From: Pseudomonas mediterranea CFBP 5447
Lineage (GTDB): Bacteria > Pseudomonadota > Gammaproteobacteria > Pseudomonadales > Pseudomonadaceae
DNA: 64,000 bases
Reading direction: 5' to 3'
NCBI RefSeq assembly: GCF_000774145.1
Contig: NZ_KN322983.1
Span: 712,537-776,536, forward strand
How positions within the stretch are numbered: the stretch's first letter is position 1; every line of letters starts with the position of its first letter. Below the pieces are notes generated by a model that had not been told where the DNA came from, made no database searches, and worked only from the letters and a program-made list of their open reading frames with translations. Shown piece by piece: positions 19,919-28,450 of the stretch. Made by a program: the position numbers and the translations under genes.

Positions 19919-20455
19919 ATGATTCGACCGTTCCTTTCGTTGTTCGTCCTGTTTTTTGCCATTGCTGCGAGTGCCAGCGCCCAGGCCGCCGAACCGCAGG
20001 TCACCTGGCCCCAGGGCTGGTTCATCGAGCCGCTGCCTTCCGATGCGTCTTCCGCGCCGGCGGCGCCAGGAACCTCTCGGCAACGGGCGACCAAGAATGA
20101 CTCGGCAGGCAATGCCGTCATGGTCATGGAGCTGACCGCAACGCCTGTCGAACCCGATCACCGAGTCAACTTGCAAGGCGTGCTCCTGGAAATGCGCAAG
20201 TCAATCCAGAAGGATTTTTTCCAGGGTGGTTATCAAAGTGTATGTAATAAGATTCATGCTTCCCTGTTGGGCGGGGTAGCCGCGCTGGAAACTACCTGTA
20301 CGATCACGCAGAACGGCCGACATGTGTTGTCTCAGACACTGGTTGCAGCACTTAATGAAGGCCGGGCTTATGTACTGTCCTATGCGGGACAGGCGCAGGT
20401 GTTTGTTGAAAGCCAGGATGAAATACAGGCGGTACGAAATAGTCTGAAACTATAG
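19919..20455 (+). CDS. DUF4946 family exported protein
   Basis: The product has 178 residues. A signal peptide (MIRPFLSLFVLFFAIAASASAQA, cleaved near AQAAE) indicates periplasmic export. The mature part contains two cysteines (SVCNKIHAS and LETTCTITQ) likely to form a disulfide, and a PQVTWPQGWFIEPL opening segment. This matches the DUF4946 family of Pseudomonas, whose function is unknown. It is a single gene with a terminator that also serves the convergent mvaV. Confidence 0.83.
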   Translation: MIRPFLSLFVLFFAIAASASAQAAEPQVTWPQGWFIEPLPSDASSAPAAPGTSRQRATKNDSAGNAVMVMELTATPVEPDHRVNLQGVLLEMRKSIQKDFFQGGYQSVCNKIHASLLGGVAALETTCTITQNGRHVLSQTLVAALNEGRAYVLSYAGQAQVFVESQDEIQAVRNSLKL

Positions 20456-20503
20456 GGCTATCAAGCTAATACGCCAGGCTTACTCCAGAAGTTTGAGCCA
20501 ATG

Positions 20504-20533
20504 AAAAAGCCCTGCGGTATTCAGGGCTTTTTT
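20504..20533. terminator. Bidirectional terminator between DUF4946 gene and mvaV
   Basis: AAAAAGCCCTG - CGGTATT - CAGGGCTTTTTT is an 11-base-pair stem with A- and T-runs on both sides. It suits the two convergent genes. Confidence 0.9.
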
Positions 20534-20547
20534 ATTCATCCTGGATG

Positions 20548-20913
20548 TCAGCTGCGTACCCAGGAGTCGACGGTGCTCGCGCCGTATTGTTCTTTCCAGG
20601 CTTTCAGGCCGCGGTGATTGCCGCCCTTGGTTTCGATCAGTTCGCCGGTGTGCGGGTTCTGATAGACCTTGACCACTCGCGCGCGGCGGGTTTTAGGCGC
20701 CTTGGTCGATGCAGAGCCCGCTTTTGACGGGTTCGGGTCAAGAATTGCGATGATGTCGCGCAGGCCCTTGCCGTAGGTCTTCATCAGTGCCTGGAGCTTT
20801 TCTTCGAATTCGATTTCTTTCTTGAGCCCGGCATCATTCTTCAGCAATTCCAACTGTTTGAGCTGATCCTGAAGGGCCTTTTCGGCTTTACGAAATTCAA
20901 CGAGTCTGGACAA
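20548..20913 (-). CDS. mvaV: MvaT/MvaV-family H-NS-like silencer, TTG start
   Basis: The product has 121 residues. It is a xenogeneic silencer of Pseudomonas that binds A+T-rich DNA. The N-terminal coiled coil (EFRKAEKALQDQLKQLELLK, about 5-60) mediates oligomerisation. After a flexible linker comes the C-terminal DNA-binding domain with the conserved ETKGGNHRGLKAWKEQYG, including the AT-pincer-like residues of the MvaT family. The sequence resembles MvaU/MvaV more than MvaT itself (MSRLVEFRKAEKAL). The start is TTG at 20913 with GGAG nine bases upstream; no ATG or GTG fits the family N terminus. The 320 bases upstream are A+T-rich and hold only its promoter. The A+T-rich genes at 34-38 kb are likely targets for this class of protein. 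Confidence 0.92.
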   Translation of the reverse strand: MSRLVEFRKAEKALQDQLKQLELLKNDAGLKKEIEFEEKLQALMKTYGKGLRDIIAILDPNPSKAGSASTKAPKTRRARVVKVYQNPHTGELIETKGGNHRGLKAWKEQYGASTVDSWVRS

Positions 20914-21233
20914 TTATCGTTACTCCAATCAAATATTTGGCTGAGACCAACCGCAGACAAAGCTATAAGCCAAGCGCTTTGAAGCGCCTCGGTGATAAAT
21001 GACTCTCCTGCTATCCAGCACAGGCAGAAAAATTGTAGTAGTTAAACCGGACAGTGTAAATCGTATCTTTTTCGTCATGTAACAAGAGCAAACGTTTTCC
21101 TCAAGTTGCATCGCTGTCTGCGCAAGGCCGGTGTGTGTACAAGTATAGATTCAATGGGTAATCCGATTGGAAGTTGTGCTTCGATTGTCCACGGATGGCA
21201 TTACGATATCGTCCAGTAGAACCAAGCTTCTCT
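20914..21233. other. A+T-rich intergenic region upstream of mvaV
   Basis: No convincing gene is present in these 320 bases. The region between the mvaV start and the LysR stop is noticeably A+T-rich near mvaV, which would suit autoregulation by an MvaT-type protein. I could not identify a specific promoter with confidence. Confidence 0.5.
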
Positions 21234-22100
21234 TCATTCGATAGACACGGCCAACTCGATAAAGGCCCGAGTGGCGGGTGAAATCTGGCGACTGTCCAGC
21301 ACCGCCAGGCCGATCTCGCGCGGAACCGGAGGCGACAAGGGCCGTACCACGAAGCCCGGATGATCCCCCTCCGGCAGCGAGCCCTCGGAGACCACGGTCA
21401 CGGCCTCACCCCGGCTGACGGTGTTCAATGTGCTGAGCAGTTGGGAACAGCGATAGCGCACGTTGGGTGTGAGCCGGGCGGCATTGAACAGGCGCGTGAC
21501 CAACTCCGCCGATCCGGCCTCGGTGAGCACGAAGGGGTCGTCGCACAGGTCACGCAGGCTCAGGCTGGTTCGAGCGGCGAGGGGATGGGCAGTGGGGAGG
21601 AGAGCGACCATCTGGTCTGCCATCAGGGAGAACGTATCGAAACGCTCCTCGGGCAGCACCACGAAGCCGACATCGATCCGTCGTTCATCCAGCCATTGGA
21701 TGACTTGTCGGTCCGGTCCTTCGTCGATGTGCACCTCGATACCCGGATGCAGGGCGCGATAGCGCCGCAGGATGGTAGGCAACAGCTTCATCGATGAGGT
21801 CGGGCCGAACGAGCCGATGCGCAAAGTGCCACGGCGCATGCCGCGGGCGTCGGCGGCTTCCTGGCGCAAGGTATTGGCCAACCCGAGCATGGCGCGGGCG
21901 CGCAGGAGCAACTGCTGGCCGATGTCGCTGAGTTCTACCACGGACTGGTGACGCCTGAGCAGTTCGACCCCCAGCTCCTGCTCCAGCGACTTGATGGCGT
22001 GGGACACCGCCGACTGGCTGATGCCCAGGCGCGTCGCCGCAGCGGTGAAACCGCGTAGCTCGGCCACCAGGGAGAAGATTTCGAGTTGGGTGAGGGTCAT
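21234..22100 (-). CDS. LysR-family transcriptional regulator
   Basis: The product has 288 residues. The N-terminal winged helix-turn-helix is classical (MTLTQLEIFSLVAELRGFTA with AATRLGISQSAVSHAIKSLE), followed by a linker helix and a periplasmic-binding-like effector domain starting TLRIGSFGPTSSMKLLPTIL. It is divergent from the EamA transporter gene at 22327, the usual LysR arrangement, so it probably controls that transporter. A REP element occupies the shared region, pushing the two promoters apart. The inducer is unknown. No strong ribosome site precedes the ATG. Confidence 0.9.
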   Translation of the reverse strand: MTLTQLEIFSLVAELRGFTAAATRLGISQSAVSHAIKSLEQELGVELLRRHQSVVELSDIGQQLLLRARAMLGLANTLRQEAADARGMRRGTLRIGSFGPTSSMKLLPTILRRYRALHPGIEVHIDEGPDRQVIQWLDERRIDVGFVVLPEERFDTFSLMADQMVALLPTAHPLAARTSLSLRDLCDDPFVLTEAGSAELVTRLFNAARLTPNVRYRCSQLLSTLNTVSRGEAVTVVSEGSLPEGDHPGFVVRPLSPPVPREIGLAVLDSRQISPATRAFIELAVSIE

Positions 22101-22181
22101 GAGGGATTGCTCATTTTACGATGATGAAACATGAGCGAGACAATACGGCATCCGGGCATGACCGGAAACTCTGGCAAGGAA

Positions 22182-22287
22182 GCTTTTGTGGCGAGGGAGC
22201 TTGCTCCCGCTGGGCTACGAAGTAGCCCTCGCTTTTTGCGATTGCTACGCAATCGAGCGGGAGCAAGCTCCCTCGCCACAAAAAGCT
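22182..22287. repeat. REP/REPIN element, family B
   Basis: GTGGCGAGGGAGCTTGCTCCCGC and its complement frame inner arms GGGCTACGAAGTAGCCC and GCGATTGCTACGCAATCG. Outer arms extend to GCTTTT/AAAAGC. It lies in a divergent promoter gap, which is less common than a 3' location. Confidence 0.9.
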
Positions 22288-22326
22288 CTGTTAGCCCAGG
22301 TATTTGTGTGATTTCAATGGTGACCC

Positions 22327-23271
22327 ATGAAAACCCTCGAACAAGCCTTGCCAACCCCCTCGGACCTGCCGGTGTACCTGAAGCTCTCCATGGTCACCAT
22401 GATCTGGGGCGGCACCTTCGTGGCTGGCAGGATCCTGTCCGATGCCTTGGCGCCGCTGTTGGCCGCCAGTCTGCGCTTCCTGCTGGCCAGCGTGGCCTTG
22501 CTGCTATTCCTCGCCCTGGCAAGGATTCCGCTGGCCAGACCTACGCTGAAGCAGGGTGTGCAACTGGCGGTGCTGGGGTTCTTCGGAATTCTTTTCTACA
22601 ACCTGTGTTTCTTCTACGGCTTGCACTACATCAATGCCTCGCGGGCCTCGCTGATCGTGGCCTTGAACCCGGCGGTGATCGGCCTGGCGTCCTGGTGGCT
22701 GTTCAAGGAGCGGTTGAGCCGGTTGAAAGTGGGCGGAATCGTGCTGTGCATCGGCGGCGCGGGGCTGGTCATCGTCAGTCGCGATCCTTCCTTGCTGGCG
22801 GCGTCCGCGCAGGGGTGGATGGGTGATCTGCTGATTTTCGGTTGCGTAGTGGGATGGGGCATCTATTCGCTGTTTTCCCGAAACCTGAACGAAAGCCTCG
22901 GCCCCTTGCAAACGGTAACCTGGTCGATCCTGCTGGGTACGGCGATGTTGTGGCTGGCCTGTACGGCCGGGGGCGAGGTTCGCTTCGAAGCCCTGCGCGG
23001 GCTGGACATGCGGCAGTGGCTGAGCCTGCTTTATCTTGGCGTGCTGGGCTCAGCCCTGGCGTACATCGCCTGGTATGACGGTATTCGCCGGATCGGCGCA
23101 ACCCGTTCCGGTGTGTTCATCGCCCTCAACCCGCTGACGGCGGTGCTGCTGGGTGCGCTGCTATTGGACGAACGGCTCACGGCCTTAATGTGCGTGGGCG
23201 GCGGGTTGATCCTGACGGGTATTTTCCTGTGCAACAGACCCCTTGCGCGGGCGGCGAAAAAGGCGATTTGA
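22327..23271 (+). CDS. DMT-family (EamA) inner-membrane transporter
   Basis: The product has 314 residues with ten hydrophobic spans in two EamA repeats. The first repeat includes MIWGGTFVAGRILSDALAPL and the conserved helix end LNPAVIGLASWWLFKERLS. The second repeats the pattern with WYDGIRRIGATRSGVFIALN and PLTAVLLGALLLDERLT. Members export amino acids or other metabolites, but the substrate cannot be told here. It is divergent from a LysR gene. The ribosome site is weak (GGTGACCC). Confidence 0.9.
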   Translation: MKTLEQALPTPSDLPVYLKLSMVTMIWGGTFVAGRILSDALAPLLAASLRFLLASVALLLFLALARIPLARPTLKQGVQLAVLGFFGILFYNLCFFYGLHYINASRASLIVALNPAVIGLASWWLFKERLSRLKVGGIVLCIGGAGLVIVSRDPSLLAASAQGWMGDLLIFGCVVGWGIYSLFSRNLNESLGPLQTVTWSILLGTAMLWLACTAGGEVRFEALRGLDMRQWLSLLYLGVLGSALAYIAWYDGIRRIGATRSGVFIALNPLTAVLLGALLLDERLTALMCVGGGLILTGIFLCNRPLARAAKKAI

Positions 23272-23378
23272 TAGAGGAGGCGGACAAATCCGGTTACGCT
23301 GTGTAGAATCGGTTTACGCATATAAGAATAACGTCTTCTGGCAGCAGAAGCCTCGCCCGCAAAAGCCTTGGGTCGACA

Positions 23379-23483
23379 ATGAAGATACTTGGGTTACAAC
23401 TGATCTATGGCGATTTCCTCGCCCGCAGCGTTCGCGGTATCTCCTGCGCGCCACCGTGTGCCCTCAGCATGGCCAGCAACTAA
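23379..23483 (+). CDS. Possible 34-residue small ORF upstream of hpd
   Basis: The frame ATG at 23379 to TAA at 23481-23483 reads MKILGLQLIYGDFLARSVRG and onward with good Pseudomonas codon use, 36 bases before hpd. Two cysteines fall in SCAPPCAL. It could be a leader peptide or chance. No strong ribosome site is visible, so I give it low confidence. The remaining intergenic bases hold the presumed hpd promoter. Confidence 0.3.
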   Translation: MKILGLQLIYGDFLARSVRGISCAPPCALSMASN

Positions 23484-23519
23484 CGTTCCGTTAATTGATA
23501 AGCATGATGAGGCGCCGAC

Positions 23520-24596
23520 ATGGCAGATCTATACGAAAACCCGATGGGCCTGATGGGCTTTGAATTCATCGAATTCGCATCCCCTACACCCAATACCCTG
23601 GAGCCGATCTTCGAGATCATGGGCTTCACCAAGGTCGCCACGCACCGTTCCAAGGACGTGCACCTGTATCGCCAGGGCGCGATCAACCTGATCCTCAACA
23701 ACGAACCCCACAGCGTGGCGTCGTACTTTGCGGCCGAGCATGGCCCGTCGGTCTGCGGCATGGCGTTCCGGGTCAAGGACTCACAGCTGGCCTACCGCCG
23801 TGCCCTGGAACTCGGTGCCCAGCCGATCCATATCGAAACCGGTCCGATGGAGCTGAACCTGCCGGCGATCAAGGGCATCGGTGGCGCACCGCTGTACCTG
23901 ATCGACCGTTTTGGCGAAGGCAGCTCGATCTATGACATCGACTTCGTGTTCCTCGAAGGCGTTGACCGTCATCCGGTGGGCGCGGGCCTGAAGATCATCG
24001 ACCACCTGACCCACAACGTGTATCGCGGCCGCATGGCCTATTGGGCCGGCTTCTACGAGAAACTGTTCAACTTCCGCGAGATCCGTTACTTCGACATCAA
24101 GGGTGAGTACACCGGCCTGACGTCCAAGGCCATGACCGCCCCGGACGGCATGATCCGTATTCCGTTGAACGAAGAGTCGTCCAAGGGCGCCGGGCAGATC
24201 GAAGAGTTCCTGATGCAGTTCAACGGCGAAGGCATCCAGCACGTGGCGTTCCTCACCGACGACCTGGTCAAGACCTGGGACGCGCTGAAGAAGATCGGCA
24301 TGCGCTTCATGACCGCGCCGCCGGACACTTACTACGAGATGCTCGAAGGCCGTTTGCCGAACCACGGCGAGCCGGTGGACGAACTGCAATCGCGGGGTAT
24401 CCTGCTGGACGGTTCTTCCAACCCGGACGACAAGCGCCTGCTGCTGCAGATCTTCTCGGAAACCCTGATGGGGCCGGTGTTCTTCGAATTCATCCAGCGC
24501 AAGGGCGACGATGGGTTTGGCGAAGGCAACTTCAAGGCGCTGTTCGAGTCCATCGAGCGTGACCAGGTGCGGCGTGGGGTGTTGACGACCGAGTAA
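23520..24596 (+). CDS. hpd: 4-hydroxyphenylpyruvate dioxygenase
   Basis: The product has 358 residues. It converts 4-hydroxyphenylpyruvate to homogentisate in tyrosine catabolism. The fold has two vicinal-oxygen-chelate halves. The iron ligands are visible in the C-terminal half: His in [10 protein letters not shown], His in [10 protein letters not shown] and Glu in [19 protein letters not shown]. The last block is the family signature. GAGG lies seven bases before the ATG. The length and motif set match Pseudomonas HppD closely. No homogentisate genes are adjacent. Confidence 0.96.
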   Translation: MADLYENPMGLMGFEFIEFASPTPNTLEPIFEIMGFTKVATHRSKDVHLYRQGAINLILNNEPHSVASYFAAEHGPSVCGMAFRVKDSQLAYRRALELGAQPIHIETGPMELNLPAIKGIGGAPLYLIDRFGEGSSIYDIDFVFLEGVDRHPVGAGLKIIDHLTHNVYRGRMAYWAGFYEKLFNFREIRYFDIKGEYTGLTSKAMTAPDGMIRIPLNEESSKGAGQIEEFLMQFNGEGIQHVAFLTDDLVKTWDALKKIGMRFMTAPPDTYYEMLEGRLPNHGEPVDELQSRGILLDGSSNPDDKRLLLQIFSETLMGPVFFEFIQRKGDDGFGEGNFKALFESIERDQVRRGVLTTE

Positions 24597-24606
24597 TACC
24601 CGAATC

Positions 24607-24697
24607 CTGTGGGAGCGAGCCTGCTCGCGATGGCGGTGTGTCAGTCACCGATGCATTGACTGACAGGCCGTCATCGCGAGCAGGCTCGCTCCCACAT
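24607..24697. repeat. REP/REPIN element, family A
   Basis: Inverted family A cores with about 45 bases of spacer, between the convergent hpd and the EamA permease gene. Confidence 0.9.
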
Positions 24698-24712
24698 GGG
24701 ATTGTGTAAAGC

Positions 24713-25597
24713 TCAAGTCCGGCGCCGCTGCCGCGTCATGTGCCTGAAGCCTTCGAACACCAGCACCGCCACGGCCATCCAGATCGGGATATAGGTCAGC
24801 CATTCTCCGGCCTTGATGCTTTCGCCCAGCAACAACGCAACGACCAGCAGCAGCACCGGTTCGACATAGCTCAACAATCCGAACAGGCCGAACGACAACA
24901 GCCGGCTGGCGATGATGTAGGACACCAGCGCCGACGCGCTGATCACCCCGAGCACCGGGATCAGCAGCGACAGCCACGGGTACTGATCGAACACGTTGAA
25001 GCCTTGCTCACCGCTTTGCACGAACCAGAGGGCTACGGGCAGCATCAGCGTCATGTCCAGCCAGAGCCCGCCCAGGTTATCGGTCTTGATGCGTTTGCGC
25101 AGGACGAAGTAGATGGGATAGCCGATCACCACCAGCAAGGTCGCCCAGGAAAACCCACCTACTTGATAGAACTCGTTGCACACGCCAAGGGTGGCGAAGA
25201 ACACTGCGACTTTCTGCAGGTAGGACAAGCGTTCGCCATAGACGATGCGCCCGGTCAGGACCATCGACAGCGGCAACAGAAAATACCCCAATGACACATC
25301 CAGGCTGTAGCCGTTGAGTGGCGCCCACATGAAAAGCCAGACTTGCGCGCCCATCAGTGCCGAAGACACCGTCGCGCCGATCAGCAATCGTGGCGTGGCG
25401 ATCAGGCGCTGAACCAGTGCCGCAACCAGTTTCCATTCCCGCGCCACCAGCATGAACACTGTCATACAGGGCATCGTCAGCAGCATGCGCCAGCCAAAAA
25501 TCTCCACGCCGGTCAGCGGTGCGAGCAACGAGGTGTAGTAATACATGACGGCGAACAGCGCGGAGGCTGAGACCGATAGGGCGATGCCTTTGGACAC
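24713..25597 (-). CDS. RarD-like EamA-family permease
   Basis: The product has 294 residues and about ten hydrophobic spans, starting SKGIALSVSASALFAVMYYY and ending in a basic tail (HMTRQRRRT). The opening and FGLLSYVEPVLLLVVALLLGE resemble RarD-type members of the drug/metabolite superfamily. The substrate is unknown. I chose the GTG at 25597 with AGAGAG nine bases upstream. The frame continues to 25678, but that extension is read from a neighbouring repeat and gives no family-like sequence. Confidence 0.85.
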   Translation of the reverse strand: MSKGIALSVSASALFAVMYYYTSLLAPLTGVEIFGWRMLLTMPCMTVFMLVAREWKLVAALVQRLIATPRLLIGATVSSALMGAQVWLFMWAPLNGYSLDVSLGYFLLPLSMVLTGRIVYGERLSYLQKVAVFFATLGVCNEFYQVGGFSWATLLVVIGYPIYFVLRKRIKTDNLGGLWLDMTLMLPVALWFVQSGEQGFNVFDQYPWLSLLIPVLGVISASALVSYIIASRLLSFGLFGLLSYVEPVLLLVVALLLGESIKAGEWLTYIPIWMAVAVLVFEGFRHMTRQRRRT

Positions 25598-25643
25598 GAT
25601 AACTCTCTGGGAAATGAAACAGTACTTGAACAATGAGCACAAC

Positions 25644-25734
25644 ACTGTGGGAGCAAGGCTTGCCCGCGATGAAGTCAACGCGATTCACCTGGGAACCGAG
25701 GTGCCTTCGTCGCGGGCAAGCCTTGCTCCCACAG
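25644..25734. repeat. REP/REPIN variant, family A2
   Basis: Inverted copies of GTGGGAGCAAGGCTTGCCCG with about 45 bases of spacer. It is a core variant seen once in this window, in the gap between two same-strand genes. Confidence 0.85.
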
Positions 25735-25773
25735 CCCAGCACACCACAATGAGGTTCGCTGCACTCAGTGATT

Positions 25774-26787
25774 TTATGACGTGCGCGGCACACGCCCCGG
25801 CACGAAATGCCCCACATCGTTGAAGCCCGGCGTCGACGCGTGCCCTGGCGTCACCAGCGAATCGATGAAGGCTTCGTCCTCGGCGGTGATCGTCACGGCT
25901 TGCGCCTTGGTGTAGCCATCCCATTGCTCCTCGGTGCGCGGCCCGACAATGGCCGAGGTGACGGCGCGGTTGTTCAGCACCCAGGCGATGGCGAACTCGA
26001 CGATACCCACGCCCCGTTCCTGGGTGTACTGCTGGATCTGCTGGGCAATGCGCAGGGACTCGACCCGCCATTCGGTTTCGAGGATGCGTTTGTCCTGGCG
26101 GCCGGCGCGGCTATTGGCGTCCGGCGCCACGTCCGGCGCATATTTGCCGCTGAGCACGCCCCGGGCGAGGGGGCTGAAGGGCACCACGCCAAGGCCATAG
26201 TTCTGGGCGGCGGTGATCTGCTCGGTTTCCGCCTGGCGGTTGACGATGTTGTACAGCGGCTGGCTGATCACCGGCCGGTCGATGCCCAGGCTGTCGGCGA
26301 TGCGGATCACTTCGGCGATGCGCCAGCCACGGTAGTTGGACAAGCCCCAATAGCGGATCTTGCCTTGGCGGATCAGGTCGCCGATGGCCGATACGGTGAC
26401 GTGCAGCGGAGTGTTGTGGTCTTCGCGATGCAGGTAGTAGATGTCCAGGTAATCGGTGCCCAGCCGGTTGAGGCTGGCTTCGATGCCGTTGAACAGATGC
26501 TTGCGGCTCAGGCCGCTGCGGTTGGGCACGCCATCCGCCGGGCCGAAGCCGACCTTGGTGGCGAGCACCCATTCCTGGCGGCGACTGGCAATCGCCTCGC
26601 CGACGATTTCTTCGGAGCGACCATTGGTGTAGACGTCCGCGGTGTCGATGAAGTTGATGCCCTGGTCCCAGGCCTTGTCGATGATCCGCAACGAATCCTC
26701 GGTGCTGGTCTGTTCGCCGAACATCATGGTGCCCAGGGTCAATGTCGAGACGTGTAACCCGGAGTGACCCAGCGTGCGGTAGCTCAT
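25774..26787 (-). CDS. Aldo/keto reductase
   Basis: The product has 337 residues and a TIM-barrel fold. The family signatures are GINFIDTADVYTNGRSEEIVGEAI with the catalytic Asp and Tyr, VLATKVGFG with the Lys, and YYLHREDHNTPL with the His. The C-terminal NADPH motif is SAIVGPRTEEQ. It probably reduces small aldehydes or sugars with NADPH, and the substrate is not deducible. AAAGGA lies seven bases upstream of the ATG. It is a single gene, with repeats on both sides. Confidence 0.92.
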   Translation of the reverse strand: MSYRTLGHSGLHVSTLTLGTMMFGEQTSTEDSLRIIDKAWDQGINFIDTADVYTNGRSEEIVGEAIASRRQEWVLATKVGFGPADGVPNRSGLSRKHLFNGIEASLNRLGTDYLDIYYLHREDHNTPLHVTVSAIGDLIRQGKIRYWGLSNYRGWRIAEVIRIADSLGIDRPVISQPLYNIVNRQAETEQITAAQNYGLGVVPFSPLARGVLSGKYAPDVAPDANSRAGRQDKRILETEWRVESLRIAQQIQQYTQERGVGIVEFAIAWVLNNRAVTSAIVGPRTEEQWDGYTKAQAVTITAEDEAFIDSLVTPGHASTPGFNDVGHFVPGRVPRTS

Positions 26788-26878
26788 GACAAGATCCTTT
26801 TTATCGATGGGAAAGGCTCAATCAAACCCCAGAACGACCGTATGGATCAAACACATTTATCAAACACCCAGGAACCCA

Positions 26879-26970
26879 CTGTGGGAGCGAGCCTGCTCGC
26901 GATAGCGTCAGTCCAATCAACTTGGATATTGACTGACACGGTGCTATCGCGAGCAGGCTCGCTCCCACAG
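26879..26970. repeat. REP/REPIN element, family A
   Basis: Inverted family A cores with about 45 bases of spacer, immediately downstream of the MFS transporter gene. Confidence 0.9.
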
Positions 26971-26978
26971 GTCTGGCG

Positions 26979-28289
26979 TCAGGCTTTCAAGGTACGGGTC
27001 ATGCGCAACGCCAGCCCGCTCCCGCAGACAATCACCCCCGCCAGCAGGTACAACGCCGCGTCGGTCGACCCGCTGGCATCTTTCACCCAGCCCACCAGGT
27101 ACGGGCTGAGGAAACCCGCCATTTGCCCCATGGAGTTGATCAACGCCAGGCCGCCGGCCGCCGCGCCCGCGCTGAGCAGGGCGGTGGGCACCGGCCAGAA
27201 CATTGGCAAGCCGGTGAGGGCGCCCATGGTGGCGATGGACAGGCCCAGTATGGCGATGACCGGCGTGCCGGCGAAATTCACCGCGATCAGCAGCCCCAGC
27301 GCACCCATCAGCATCGGCACCACCAAGTGCCAGCGACGCTCCTTGCGCAGGTCCGCCGAGCGCCCCACCAGCAGCATGAACAGCGCAGCCAGCAGATAGG
27401 GAATCGCGCTCAGCCAGCCGATTGTCAGGTTATCGCTGAAGCCCAGGTTCTTGATGATCGACGGCAGCCAGAAGTTGATCGCGTATACGCCGCTCTGGAT
27501 GCAGAAATACACCAGGCCGAACGCCCAGATCGCCGGGTTCTTGAACACGGCCAGCAGGGAGTCGCTGGCGGTCTTCGGCTTGTTCGCCAGGTCTTGCGCG
27601 TGGTCGGCGGTGAGCACGGCGCGTTCTTCAGCGGTCAGCCACTTGGCATGGGCGAAGGTGTCGCTGAGCAGGAAAAACGCCAGGGCGCCGAGAATGACGG
27701 TGGGGATCCCCTGCAGCAGGAACATCCATTGCCAGCCCGCCAGGCCACCCTGGCCCGCCGCGAAGTGGTTGAGGATCCAGCCGGAAAACGGGCTGCCCAG
27801 CAGGCCGGACACCGGAATGGCCGACATGAACAACGCCATGATCCGGCCCCGGCGGAATGTCGGGAACCACTGCGAGAGGTACAGCACCACGCCGGGAAAG
27901 AATCCGGCTTCAGCGGCGCCGGTGAGCAGGCGCAAGGTGTAGAACTCGGTAGGAGTGGTGACGAACAGCAGGCAGGTCGACAAGGTGCCCCAGGTGATCA
28001 TCATCAGGGCGATCCAGCGCCGTGGGCCGAACCTGCTCAAGGCCAGGTTACTCGGCACGCCGCACAGCACGTAGCCGATGAAGAAGATCCCGGCGCCGAG
28101 GCCGTACACGGTTTCGCTGAATTTCAGCGCGTCGAGCATCTGCAGTTTGGCGAAGCCGACGTTGACCCGGTCAAGGTAGTTGAACAGGTAGCAGATGAAG
28201 ATGAAGGGAATCAAACGCAGGGTGATGCGTTTGTAGACGCTGTTTTTTTCGTCTGGCGTAGCCAGGACGGCTGTCGCGCTCTGGGACAT
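26979..28289 (-). CDS. MFS transporter of the anion:cation symporter (ACS) type
   Basis: The product has 436 residues and about twelve membrane spans. The ACS-family opening is ITLRLIPFIFICYLFNYLDRVNVGFAKLQM, with the conserved N-Y-L-D-R motif after the first helix. Later features include GFFPGVVLYLSQWFP and a long central loop (about residues 195-235). Members import organic acids such as glucarate, galactarate, phthalate or tartrate. Being divergent from a CdaR-type sugar-diacid regulator and near a glycerate kinase, it is likely a sugar-acid or glycerate symporter. The ATG at 28289 was chosen because of GAGAGA nine bases upstream and the match to family length. Confidence 0.88.
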   Translation of the reverse strand: MSQSATAVLATPDEKNSVYKRITLRLIPFIFICYLFNYLDRVNVGFAKLQMLDALKFSETVYGLGAGIFFIGYVLCGVPSNLALSRFGPRRWIALMMITWGTLSTCLLFVTTPTEFYTLRLLTGAAEAGFFPGVVLYLSQWFPTFRRGRIMALFMSAIPVSGLLGSPFSGWILNHFAAGQGGLAGWQWMFLLQGIPTVILGALAFFLLSDTFAHAKWLTAEERAVLTADHAQDLANKPKTASDSLLAVFKNPAIWAFGLVYFCIQSGVYAINFWLPSIIKNLGFSDNLTIGWLSAIPYLLAALFMLLVGRSADLRKERRWHLVVPMLMGALGLLIAVNFAGTPVIAILGLSIATMGALTGLPMFWPVPTALLSAGAAAGGLALINSMGQMAGFLSPYLVGWVKDASGSTDAALYLLAGVIVCGSGLALRMTRTLKA

Positions 28290-28378
28290 GGCGGGTCTCT
28301 CTTTATTATGATTTTTGCGAGCCAAGGGTTAACGTTGACCGCCCCTTGAGTCTCGGCCAGCCCAGGGCCTTGTGTCTT

Positions 28379-28392
28379 TGTGCCTGGGCACA
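28379..28392. promoter_or_regulatory. Candidate operator palindrome in MFS/cdaR divergent gap
   Basis: TGTGCC - TG - GGCACA is a perfect short inverted repeat in the 161-base divergent region. Its position fits a site for the adjacent CdaR-type regulator. This is inference; I know no confirmed consensus to compare with. Confidence 0.35.
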
Positions 28393-28450
28393 GGGTTTGC
28401 GCCCGGACCCTGTGCGCCTGACCAATCCTCCCTTGCAAGGAACACCGCCC

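Noticed and set aside
25597..25678. N-terminal extension of the RarD-like permease
   Set aside because: These codons come from a REP variant's edge and intergenic DNA. The GTG at 25597 has a ribosome site and gives the family start.
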